A stretch of 64,000 nt of DNA, taken from positions 1 through 64,000 of the forward strand of contig MSJI02000907.1 in assembly GCA_001931905.2 (NCBI GenBank), written 5' to 3'. Source of the DNA: Cladosporium sp. IMV 00045. Its lineage: Eukaryota > Ascomycota > Dothideomycetes > Cladosporiales > Cladosporiaceae. Below, piece after piece: positions 42,992 through 52,492 of this stretch (position 1 is its first letter; every line of letters begins with the position of its first letter). The position numbers and the translations under genes were made by a program. The notes below the pieces were generated by a model that was given only the letters and a program-made list of their open reading frames with translations, was not told where the DNA came from and did no database searches.

Positions 42992-44765
42992 ATGACTGAA
43001 ATGGATGTACACTCCATGAAAGCAGACCCAGAGCGGGCATCTGACCACGTCGAGGAGAAAGAACTTCCTCTCGAGGGCAACAAGAACGACGTTGGATATC
43101 GCGAATACCTCCAAGGCTTGAACACTGAGTTTTCCCCGAAGGAGGAACACTGGGTCAGATGGAAGATTGATGTACGCCTGTTTTCCTCTCATAGATGGTG
43201 CCGTTCTTCAACTGACTTGTTCACAGCTCGTCGTCCTTCCAATATTTCTCATCACCCAGCTCTTGCAATTCCTTGACAAGACAGCGCTGAACTATGCCAA
43301 TGTCTTCGGCTACCAAGAAGCACTGGGTCTGGAAGGATCTCAGTTTAACTATCTCGCAGCAATGGTCTATGCTGGCTATTGGTTTGGCACCTATCCGGCT
43401 GGATGGCTGATTGGCCGTTATAAGGCCCAACGTGTCATGGCAGTGTCTTGCTTGATCTGGGGCCTGATGGTCGTACTCTTGACCCAAGCTCGCAGCTATA
43501 GCAGTGCGCTGGCCGTTCGCTTCTTCCTTGGAATCTTCGAAGCTGCTGTCACGCCTGGCCTAACCCTCATGACTGGTTTTTACTACACCCGGCGAGAGAT
43601 CCCATTGAGACAATGTATCTGGTACTCCAGTTTGGGCTGGGGCGGAATCATTGGCTCTTACATCTCGATGGGAATCTCGACTCTCCCGAAAAGCATCCAC
43701 CCAGAGCGGTGGGAAATACTTTTCTTCATTCTAGGAGGCGTGACCATGCTCTGGGCAGTCTTCATCTATGTTATCCTTCCCGACTCGCCCGCTAATGCAC
43801 GCTTCCTCAACGAGCGACAGCGTCTGATTGCTGTGAAACGAGTTGCCGCCAATGAGACCGGTATCAAGAACAAGTCGTTCCAGAAGGGCCAAGTCATGAT
43901 TGCCCTGACTGACCCAAAGGCCATCTTGATTTTCATTTCAGTCTTCGCGGCTGCTATCCCGAACGGTGTTGTCAATTCTTTCAGCACCGTGATCATTCGC
44001 GACATGGGCTTCTCTGTCACCAAGACCACCCAAGTAAGATCACCAATCTATGCCAAAATAACAAAGCTAATTTATCCGCACGCAGCTCAAATCCGTCGGC
44101 GATGCAGTACAGATTATCGCTCTTCTGATTGGAGGCACCATCACACTCAACGTTCCGAACTCCAGGCTGGCAACTGCTACTGTTGCCAACATACTCTGCA
44201 CGGTGGCCTCTGCATGTATGGCATATCTTCCTAGGTCAAACACTTGGGGCCGCCTCGCCAGCTTTTGGTTGGTCAACGCACAGTCTGTTGGCTTTACCAT
44301 CTCGCTGGTCACAGTGTCGTCGAACATGGGCGGATATACTCATCGCAACATTGCAAACACGCTGATCTTGTAGGTCAACCAGTTCTTCGTATTTCACGAT
44401 CCACGGACTACTGCTGACACGCTCACTTCATCTAGTTCCGCATACTGCTGGGGCAACTTCGCCGGTCCATTCGTGGTCAAGCAATCCGAAGCGCCCACTT
44501 ATCCATCAGCTACTGCTGGTCTCCTAGCTGGGTACTCGATCAAGACAGCTTGCCATCTTTTGCTGCTTGGTAAGTCAATGCAAAATAGTTTCGCAGATAT
44601 ATGTATTGGTACGATCCTGACTGACGTTCGACAACAGCATACCTTATTGTGGTCAACAAGAGGAGGGACCGAAAGTATGGCCCAGCAGATAAGGAAAGGA
44701 GCAATGATGCTGGCATGCAAGACAAGACTGAGTTTGAGAATAAAGACTTCCGATACGTCCTATGA
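42992..44765 (+). CDS. MFS anion:cation symporter (Dal5/allantoate permease-like)
   Basis: Plasma-membrane transporter of the major facilitator superfamily, ACS branch, which imports organic anions with protons. Five exons, 42992-43171, 43227-44033, 44086-44369, 44436-44569 and 44638-44765, encode 510 residues with introns of 52-68 bp. The pattern FLDKTALNYANVFGYQEALGL near the first helix is diagnostic for Dal5-like permeases. GYWFGTYPAGWLIGRYKAQR gives the loop 2-3 motif, and RFFLGIFEAAVTPGLTLMTG is also typical. About 12 hydrophobic segments can be counted, and both ends are cytosolic and charged. The start is the first ATG in the frame. Its position next to a lactone-hydrolase gene and an acid-sugar gene set fits uptake of a carboxylate such as an aldonate. 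That is inference. Confidence 0.9.
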
Positions 44766-45461
44766 TGGGTTGACGAATTCTTTCTCGGGGACATCAGCTT
44801 GAATTGCTGCGAAGATATTCGCTCAACAATGTTAAAGAATGCACGATCTCTTAGAATACATTCAATCTATCGGTATCATCAACGTGTTGTATTACGAAAT
44901 TGCATCTTGAATTCTTTGTGAATAACAATCGATATGACCTGGTCACAACAACGTACCCTAGTCTTCAAGATGGAGCAGTATGCTGCCAGATTCTGATGGA
45001 TAAGGTAAACTACTAAGATTGATCCCAACGGTCGTTTCACTGCGAGATTTCGAAGTCTATCGCACTCAGAGCGGCTTGCATTTCTCCCATGAATTACCTG
45101 ATCAAAGGTTGATGTATTCGCTGCTACGTCCATGGAGATACTGTTCTCCCATGAGTTCATACCAGAGCCACAAAGTGACTCAGGAATATACTCAACTGCT
45201 ATTGCCGGCATCCGGAAGCTCGTGTGCCGAAGACCCGAGGTGTTGGTGAACTCCGGTGGGGCACAAAATGGTTTGTTTGCCAGCGATTCCGGACGGAATT
45301 CCTAGGATTCCGTGGCTCCAATCAAAGGATCTCTGCAAACGCAGTTAAAGTTGTACAGAAGATGTCTAAAGATCCAGAACATAATCGATAAAGACCCGCT
45401 CGTCATACAGCGAAGCGACGAGTTATCGATTCCCATCAGTGTCTTCCAAAAGTCGCCCACG
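44766..45461. other. Intergenic region, promoter of the SDR gene
   Basis: About 700 bp between two plus-strand genes. The right half contains several CGG/CCG triplets, including CTCCGGTGGGG near 45252 and TTCCGGACGGAA near 45289, possible regulator half-sites. No gene was found. Confidence 0.35.
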
Positions 45462-46501
45462 ATGGCTCAGAGACCAGCCCAAGCATTTGATCTCACCGGG
45501 GATGTCGCAATCGTTAGCGGAGCCGGCTCAAGAGTCAAAGGTGCGTCTCAATGTTAACAAGGTGAAGCCAATATCTGTCACTAATCTCTGTGTAGGCGAG
45601 ATCGGTAATGGACGAGCATGTGCCATTCTGCTTGCGCGTCAAGGTGCAAAGGTTGCCCTGTTCGACTTCAACGAACAATGGGCGTACGACACGAAGGAAA
45701 TGATCGATGCTGAAGGCGGCTCTTCCGAAGTCGTCACGGTTGATGTCACGAGCGAGGAGAGTGTTAAGCAAGCTGTACAGCGTACCTTTGACCTGTATGG
45801 TCGTATCGATATCCTTGTCAACATTGGTGTGTATCTTTCTGCAGATACTTCGCCAGCATAAGATTACTGACGATGGCATTCACAGTCGGGGTCGGTGGTG
45901 CTATGGGAGACGCTACTGTCGTCAATATGGATGCATGGAATCGCGACCTCAGGATCAATCTGACGAGCATGGTATTGACCGCAAGGCACGTGATACCTCA
46001 TATGCGGAAGAATGGTCGCGGCTCAATCGTCAACATGTCATCAGTTTCCGGTCTTCTCGGCGGCAACCCGAGCTTGCTGTATCCCACGACGAAAGGCGCA
46101 ATCATTCAAATGTCTCGTGCGATGGCCGCCCAGCATGGACAGGAGAACATCAGAGTCAATTGCGTCGCGCCCGGAATGGTCTTCACACCCATGGTGAAAG
46201 GAAGGGGTATGACCGATGAGCTGAGACAAGCACGAATCGGGCAGAATCTTATGAAGAAAGAAGGCGATGCATGGGACGTCGGTTATGCTGTACTCTTCCT
46301 GTGCAGTCGCGAAGCCAAGTGGATCACTGGACTGATCATGCCCGTGGACGGAGGCGTAAGTTGTCCAATGTATTCCTCTCGGCTCGGAGTACATGCTGAC
46401 CAATCCAGACCACGGCTGGAAAAGCAGACAGGCCTGCACTCAAGGCAGATAGCCTCGCAGCACAGAACACTGGCGTTCCCAATGTCGGTGCAAAAATTTA
46501 G
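45462..46501 (+). CDS. Short-chain dehydrogenase/reductase
   Basis: Classical SDR with four exons, 45462-45540, 45596-45826, 45886-46355 and 46409-46501, encoding 290 residues. The Rossmann glycine motif is written as GAGSRVKGEIG, with the first intron inside it. Catalytic residues are at normal spacing: Asn128, Ser155/156 in IVNMSSVSG, and Tyr169/Lys173 in LYPTTKG. The C-terminal motif VDGGTTAG is present. The Asp at the end of strand 2 (ALFDFNE) favours NAD(H) over NADP(H). A frame extends upstream without an ATG, so 45462 is taken as the start. Enzymes of this type oxidise sugar or polyol hydroxyls or reduce keto groups. In this cluster a role in acid-sugar oxidation is plausible but not proven. 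Confidence 0.88.
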
Positions 46502-46821
46502 AGCAGTCACGTTGAAGATATCTTGCCCAAGCCTTGTGCTATATTCTTGTCACTGGAGCTTGTTGGTTGACCAAATACGACCGCGGGTGAATTGTTGCTT
46601 TGTGTCAATTTCGGTGGCATCGTAGATTCTCGATTGGAGACGTCTCCAATCTGACAGATCACGAGTGAGTCTAACTGTTCATCTTGATGGCTTCCTTGAC
46701 GGCCGATAAATTGTATCATGGGGATGGTGCCAAAATCAGTTTTTGCTTCGAATGTAAGATTAAAAGAACCCAAATCAGGAAACCCCATCATGGTAGTACA
46801 GACGTTAATCATAAAACATAA
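46502..46821. other. Convergent 3' regions
   Basis: Space between the SDR and symporter stop codons. It contains TGGTTGACC near 46565, part of the motif found upstream of two cluster genes, but its position between two 3' ends makes regulation unlikely. Confidence 0.35.
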
Positions 46822-48749
46822 TCATGCTCGCTCCACGTGGACCGAGGTATTTGAGTCTTTCCCTCCCTCCTCCTCAGTAGCGGCTTCCAATTTATCCATC
46901 TGCCTGGATTCTTGCACATCGTGCCTCACCTTCTCGTCCTCCGTTGGGTATGCATGCTTCCACATTGTCCAAAGCGGACGCTGGAACAAGTCGTCCATGG
47001 ACTCGATCGATCTGCCCTTCATCTCTGGTAGGCAGAAGTAGATGAAGATCACACCGAGGTAGGTAAGCATTGCGTAGAGAAGGAAGGTGCCGTAACCCAT
47101 TTCGGTGATCATGTTGGGAGTAGCGCGGGTTATTCCATAGTCGACGATCCAGTTGACGAAGAAGCAGAAACTCATGCAGAAAGAACGCTTTAGGGTTGTT
47201 AGATGGATCTTGTAAGATGTATTGGGGGCGATGCTTACAATTCTAGTTGGGAAGATCTCAGCTGCCACGACGTAGGGTGCTACTGAGTGGCCAAAGGACC
47301 ATCCGAAGGCGTAGATATAGATGAAGACAATACCGACAATACCACCAGCAGGCGTACCTCCAACGTCGCCGTTCTGGGCGCTGGAGTCGGAGAACCGGAT
47401 ATAGAGGGCGAGATAAAGCATAGCAGTGGCTTGCATGGTAGCACCGACAAGGAGGGGAAGGCGTCTTCCAACACGGCTGCATGGTGTTAGCCGGGTCCCG
47501 ATCGATCACTGAAAAGGAAACTTACTCGACAAGGAATGCCACGTAGAAGATAGTGGTCACAACCTTGACAACACCATAAACACCCTGTGAGACGGTCAGT
47601 CGTTATTCTTTCCCTATCAAAGGCAAGTCGCATAGTTACTCACCGTAGTCAAAAGGCTGGAAGATCCGCCCTTCACTCCGATGAGCTCGAAGATCCTTGG
47701 TGCATAGTAATTCAGGCTGTCGGTGCCAGTGAACTTGTGGAAGAGGAACAGACTGACGGCCTGGTACTTATTAGATGTTGCCATCACAGACGACTAACAG
47801 GAGAGGTGTTGAACATACCAAGAAGAAGCGTTGGAAGTTGCTCTTGTCTGTAAAGACGTCTTGCAGAACAATCCAGTAGTTGTGACCCCTGTGAGTTTCC
47901 TGCTCATGACGGAACTGGGCATCTATTTCTTGATACTCCGTTTGGACATAAGGATGATCCGCAGGAAGCTTTCTCAGCTTGGTGAGATTCTTCAAGCCTT
48001 GCTCCGACTTGCCGTGGTTGATAAGGAATCGAGGTGTTTCAGGGACCAAAGGGATCATGATACACATGAGACCACCCGGAATAAGCTGAATGCCTGTGAA
48101 TTATTAGCAGGTCTCTCGTTGCGATTTCAGTATATGAAGACATACCCATCGCAGTCCTCCACTGAGTATTATCAGTCTCGACGCCAGGGCGTGTCCACAG
48201 GCTGACTCCGTAGTTGACCCAGAAGGCCAACATGAGCGAAAGCACAATCATGAGGTTGTAACTCGCCGTCATGGATCCACGGACTGACTTTGGGCTGTTC
48301 TCTGCGAGAAACTGAGGAGAAAGCATGCTGCTGGCACCGACGCCCATGCCTCCGATGAATCGGCCAGCCAAAAGCACATCGTAATCAGCGATCATCTGCA
48401 TGACTGCACCAATCATGAAAACAATACCCCAGGCAAAGACCGACCATTTGCGACCAAGATAATCAGACGTTGGGGCAGCAAGAATGGCACCCAGTGAGCC
48501 ACCAGCAGCAAGCATGGCAGCTATGGTTCCCTTGCGGTCATCAAGCTCCTCCTGGGGTAGGTCGTTGAGTCCAAAAGCATTCTCGAATGAAGGTAGCGTC
48601 AGGATACCGCCAATGTTACCAGAGTCGAAGCCATAAAAGCAGCCGGCCCACGCCACCGTGATGAGTAGGTAAAGCAGACGTCCGTTGAAGATCTCTTTGG
48701 GATCTGTCTTGGCCTCTTTGCTGGCCCAAATGGAGGTTCCGCCCGCCAT
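46822..48749 (-). CDS. MFS sugar:H+ symporter (Hxt/quinate permease type)
   Basis: Twelve-helix sugar-porter family protein of the plasma membrane. Six exons, 48749-48146, 48093-47819, 47760-47644, 47584-47526, 47476-47239 and 47187-46822, encode 552 residues with introns of 49-59 bp. Family motifs are present: GFDSGNIGGIL in helix 1, SDYLGRKWS in loop 2-3, GRFIGGMGVGASSML, PETPRFLINHGK at the central loop, FTGTDSLNYYAPRIF in helix 7, RVGRRLPLL, and a PEMKGRS variant of the usual PETKG motif. The start is the first ATG; the frame continues upstream without one. The protein shares a 656 bp divergent promoter with the sialidase-like gene, which suggests it imports a product or substrate of the same pathway. 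Substrate cannot be predicted from motifs. Confidence 0.9.
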
Positions 48750-49405
48750 GTTGATGTCGAAGAAAGACAAGAGAATGCCAATGTACGGTGAGCGATACCA
48801 AGATTCTTGGTCACTTCTTGTCCAAGTCTTGACATTGCTTGGGGTCGAACCAGGCTATATCCACGTGCGATACAGTCAAACCCTGACCTGCCCAACAAGC
48901 CCTCGGAGGGCTGGCCAGTGGCGGAACCTGGCTCCTCCGCATTGAACAACTGGGGTACTGGGGAAAGTGGCGGCGGAGATGCGGAGAACGGTTGAGGTAT
49001 GATGGTGTTGTCGAGGTTGAGAATTAATAGGAAGTTTGTAAATTGTTTTGCGCGACAGCATGGTATGAAACAGGAGCAAAATCAGACATACTTTTTGGGC
49101 ATCATCAATTCGGAACCTCAGTTCCGAGGTATCCGGACACGTCTCCGCCCGGATCCATCGGAGTCCAGCGACATGGAAATGGGGTCGAAACTCTGTCGGT
49201 GGATTGAAGACCGCAACATCTTGATGGGAAGCACCTGATGCGCCGCCGACGTTCTCGACGAATACGCATACATAATATTCGAACATCCGTATTAGGCTGA
49301 GAGTCAAGACATACTCGCAAACATCATTCTCTCACGAGGAAGAACACTTGAGAACATCGTAGCATTCTCGAACATCACACAGACTTCAACTCAATCATCA
49401 TCAGC
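48750..49405. promoter_or_regulatory. Divergent symporter / sialidase-like promoter
   Basis: 656 bp between divergent start codons. It has a dense patch of CGG/CCG triplets at about 49118-49164 (TCCGAGG, TCCGGACACG, CTCCGCCCGG, ATCGGAG) and AACGGTTGAGG near 48988. These are candidate Zn2Cys6 binding sites for the cluster regulators. Confidence 0.4.
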
Positions 49406-50584
49406 ATGGGCAGCTACGGCGATGATATTAGCCTCACAGGCAACGACCGCGTTCTCACCCTCACACAAAACCCTCTTCGACACTCTACCAGCTTTATCCC
49501 CTCCAAAACAGCACAGTGCCACGCTTCGAATCTACTCATTCTTGATGATGGCGATGTGCTCTGTGCTTGGTTCGGTGGAAGCCAAGAGGGCAAGAAGGAC
49601 ATCAGCATTTACACATCTCGTCTATCGTCAGCAAGAAGAGAATGGACTGATGCTCAGCAAGTAACCTTCGACAACACCCGCAGCGAACAGAACCCGGTTC
49701 TCTTCAAGACTCCTTCGGGCGAGATCTGGCTACTCTACACCTCTCAAAACGCGGGAGACCAAGACTCCGCAGTTGTGAAGCAGCAAGTCTCTCATGATGA
49801 GGGAAAGACTTGGAGCTCGCCGGTTGTTTTCTTCTCCGAGCCTGGAACATTCATCAGGCAGCCCATGATCATTCTCGATGGCGGCGAATGGCTCATTCCT
49901 ATCTTCAAATGTCGTGCAGAGCCAGGCACACGCTGGATTGGAAACGACGACATCTCCGCGGTCCGTGTTTCATCAGACCAGGGCAAGACCTGGATGGAGA
50001 GAGAAGTACCCAACAGTTTCGGCGCGGTGCACATGGAGGTCCAACGCCTGAAAGACGGCAGCTACCTTGGCCTTTTCCGCAGCCGCTGGGCTGACAACAT
50101 TTACATCGCCACCTCACCAAACGCCCTTGACTGGACCGAGCCTCGTCCTACTAGCCTACCAAACCCAAATGCTGGCATTTGCTTCAATGTTCTTCCATCT
50201 GGCCGGGTACTTGTTGTCTACAACCACTCATCAAAGGCCAAAGCCAACGGCCAGCGTGAGGGATTGTACGACGATGTCAAGGAGGAGGGTGACGAGCGAG
50301 CTAACCAAGAGAGCAAGCATGCCGGGCGGCAAGCTTTCTGGGGCGCTCCAAGAGCACCTCTGTGTCTCGCATGGAGTGATGACGATGGAAAGAAGTTCAG
50401 CCACAGATTGTTGGAGGAGGGTGACGGGTATTGCATGACAAACAACAGCGAGCAGAAGCTGAACCGCGAGTTGTCTTACCCCAGTATGGCGCTTGGTGCA
50501 GATGGTACTGTGCACATTGCTTTTACTTTCTGGAGGCAGATGATCAAATACGTTCAACTGCGACCAGAGGACATTAGTGCTTAG
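49406..50584 (+). CDS. Sialidase-superfamily (BNR repeat) protein
   Basis: Single-exon, 392-residue six-bladed beta-propeller of the BNR_2 type. Asp-box motifs appear as SHDEGKTWSS, SSDQGKTWME and a degenerate SDDDGKKFSH. The N-terminal signature (HASNLLILDDGDVLCAWFGGSQEG, shown here in outline only) is typical of bacterial and fungal exo-sialidase-like proteins found in carbohydrate loci. There is no signal peptide, so it should act inside the cell, unlike secreted neuraminidases. Context (a sugar symporter divergent to it, acid-sugar enzymes downstream) suggests hydrolysis or elimination on an imported glycoside or uronide. True sialidase activity is not implied; an Arg-triad assignment would need a structural alignment. 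The start ATG (CAGCATGGG) agrees with the conserved frame. Confidence 0.85.
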   Translation: MGSYGDDISLTGNDRVLTLTQNPLRHSTSFIPSKTAQCHASNLLILDDGDVLCAWFGGSQEGKKDISIYTSRLSSARREWTDAQQVTFDNTRSEQNPVLFKTPSGEIWLLYTSQNAGDQDSAVVKQQVSHDEGKTWSSPVVFFSEPGTFIRQPMIILDGGEWLIPIFKCRAEPGTRWIGNDDISAVRVSSDQGKTWMEREVPNSFGAVHMEVQRLKDGSYLGLFRSRWADNIYIATSPNALDWTEPRPTSLPNPNAGICFNVLPSGRVLVVYNHSSKAKANGQREGLYDDVKEEGDERANQESKHAGRQAFWGAPRAPLCLAWSDDDGKKFSHRLLEEGDGYCMTNNSEQKLNRELSYPSMALGADGTVHIAFTFWRQMIKYVQLRPEDISA

Positions 50585-50972
50585 GAGATAGATAGCAAAA
50601 TCGTACAAAGGTAATGATAAATGGCCGCATAAACATGAAAGAGCTTTACCTCCAAGTCAGTTAGCTGTTTTATAACCGGCAAATACGATGAGTACCAATT
50701 CTGACGCAGCGGTCGTCGATTTGAGATGCTTAATATTTTCAAACATCTTTTATTTGATCTTGACATATAATACCGGCATCTTTGCGATCCGAGTCGCAGT
50801 ACGCACTGAGTTACAGTCATCATGTCGCAGAGTGCCTTCCACCAAGGTGCTTTTACTCTCTAACTAGGTAGTTGGCCGAGATTTTGGAATGCAACATGAT
50901 GTTTACTAGCAGATTGGAAAACGACAAATCAGTAATAATTCAACGCTAAGTCAGTATTCATAGATTAAGTGT
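50585..50972. other. Convergent 3' regions
   Basis: 388 bp between two stop codons. AT-richer than the flanking genes; nothing coding was seen. Confidence 0.4.
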
Positions 50973-51962
50973 CTACTGGTAATCCTCAATGTAGTCACGC
51001 ACTGCCTGTGAAAGAGGTACATCATCATAGAAACCCAGCTTCTTCGCCTTCGACACATCGAACACCGCCGGCCAAGAACCAACAATCTTCTCGACGTTGG
51101 CGTCCGGCTTCTCTTGTACCAGCTTCGATGCTTTCTTACCACCGACGTCTGCCAATGCTTGTAGCATCTGCTCAACGGTCACAGTGATGCCAGGCAGGTT
51201 TACGATTCTCGTACCATCGCCAAACGCAGCTGCGGGGACATTCTTCGCTTTGACGAGGTTGCGAATCACCGTCCTCGTCGATGAAACCCAGAGCTTAAGG
51301 CTCTTTGGCACGGGCAGCTCGGAGACCTCGCCATTCAGGGGCTCACGAATGATTCCTGAGCAGAAAGAGGATGCCGCACCCGTGGGCTTGCCAGGTCGAA
51401 CGATGATGGTCGGGAGACGCACGATGCGGGCGTCAATGGCTCCTCGTCGAGAGAGATCGTTGATTAACAACTCTACCATTGCTTTCTCTGCGCCGTAGGA
51501 CGATCTTGGCTGCGGCATTGTGCCTTCGGTGACGACGTCGCCGGGCCCTGAAGGACCGAAAACCGCGAGACTGGATGGAAAGATCACCCTTGTTGGCTCT
51601 TTCTTGGTGTGGCGTCTGAGAGCATCTGCGACGTAGCGCATGGAATCGACGTTGACTCGGAGACCCAGGTCGTAATTTGCTTCAGCTGCTCCGGACATGA
51701 TGCCGTGCAGGAGATAGGCGTGTGTAAGGTCTGAGGTGAATAGGCTGTCGCATACATCCTTGGAGGTCAGGTCTGCGGCAAGCGTTTTGATGTTATCGCC
51801 AGAATGTCCCTTGACTGAAGGTACCGAGGGTTCGACAACATCTGTCAGAATGATCGTTGCTGATGGCGACTCTTTCATCAGCGCAGCGGCTAGAGCCTGG
51901 CCAATGAATCCTGCGGCACCGGTGATCAGAATTTTCATGTGGGGTGGTTCAATGCTCCCCAT
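50973..51962 (-). CDS. NAD-dependent epimerase/dehydratase, D-erythronate dehydrogenase (DenD)-like
   Basis: Extended SDR of 329 residues in one exon, starting at the ATG at 51962. The NAD site is KILITGAAGFIGQAL. The catalytic pair is in SSYGAEKAM (Tyr-x3-Lys). Several blocks match the family annotated as D-erythronate dehydrogenase: LHGIMSGAAEANYDLGLRVN, SSLAVFGPSGPGDVV, RLPTIIVRPGKPTGAASSF, SGIIREPLNGE, VNLPGITVTVEQML and the ending GFYDDVPLSQAVRDYIEDY. In bacteria such enzymes oxidise D-erythronate at C2 to start tetronate catabolism with a four-carbon acid-sugar kinase, and such a kinase gene lies immediately upstream on the same strand. Residues were compared from memory of the family; the exact tetronate stereoisomer cannot be told. 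Confidence 0.87.
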   Translation of the reverse strand: MGSIEPPHMKILITGAAGFIGQALAAALMKESPSATIILTDVVEPSVPSVKGHSGDNIKTLAADLTSKDVCDSLFTSDLTHAYLLHGIMSGAAEANYDLGLRVNVDSMRYVADALRRHTKKEPTRVIFPSSLAVFGPSGPGDVVTEGTMPQPRSSYGAEKAMVELLINDLSRRGAIDARIVRLPTIIVRPGKPTGAASSFCSGIIREPLNGEVSELPVPKSLKLWVSSTRTVIRNLVKAKNVPAAAFGDGTRIVNLPGITVTVEQMLQALADVGGKKASKLVQEKPDANVEKIVGSWPAVFDVSKAKKLGFYDDVPLSQAVRDYIEDYQ

Positions 51963-52492
51963 TGTTGTATAGATTAAAAACGAAGTGTGAAGTTGGTGTT
52001 TTTGATTGTGGCAAGAATGTCCGAGTCTTTGCTTGCAAATCGTATGCACTTTCGACGGAATATCATCAGAATACTAGCACCCCATGAATGTGATACGTAC
52101 TCCTACTAACGTCACATCATACGGACCCAAATGACTAGACACCCGAATGTCGCGCTGCGTCAAGGATCATACCGGAGCGCGGCACATCCATGAGGCTATT
52201 CACCTCCGTTAGGTGGGCTGATACCGGAATTCAAGTACCCCAAGACCGGCGGTTGATCCTCCGACCGGGCGCCGGAGACGAATGCGCGACCCTTTTCCAT
52301 GGGGAAAATCGTGATTCAGTCGTTCCACGATACATGTGACTTGTGGTGCCATCAATCCGTGACCTTAAGAATCGAAGCCAGTTTCACTGAGAGCGTGGTT
52401 CCACGAGTGGTCAGAGTTTATGGGTTTTCGAGCAGAAACGTGAACGTTGAAGTGAGCAATATGAGAGGATAAGGAGTATCATTGCGAGCGAT
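51963..52492. other. Promoter of the DenD-like gene
   Basis: 530 bp between the stop of the kinase-reductase gene and the start of the dehydrogenase. Its centre is rich in CGG/CCG triplets, including the site listed separately at 52246-52263. Confidence 0.45.
52246..52263 (+). promoter_or_regulatory. Candidate Zn2Cys6 site, CCGGCGGTTGATCCTCCG
   Basis: Contains an inverted CGG-N8-CCG pair 284 bp upstream of the DenD-like start. Its first 13 bases match, with two C/T differences (CCGGYGGTTGAYC), a site upstream of the aldo-keto reductase gene at 61172. Regulator identity is unknown. Confidence 0.4.

Noticed and set aside
46565..46573. TGGTTGACC copy between the SDR and symporter genes
   Set aside because: It lies between two 3' ends and lacks the CCGG flanks, so it is probably chance.
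48841..48851. Second tRNA B-box-like sequence GGGGTCGAACC
   Set aside because: The T stem does not pair and no A box lies at proper distance.
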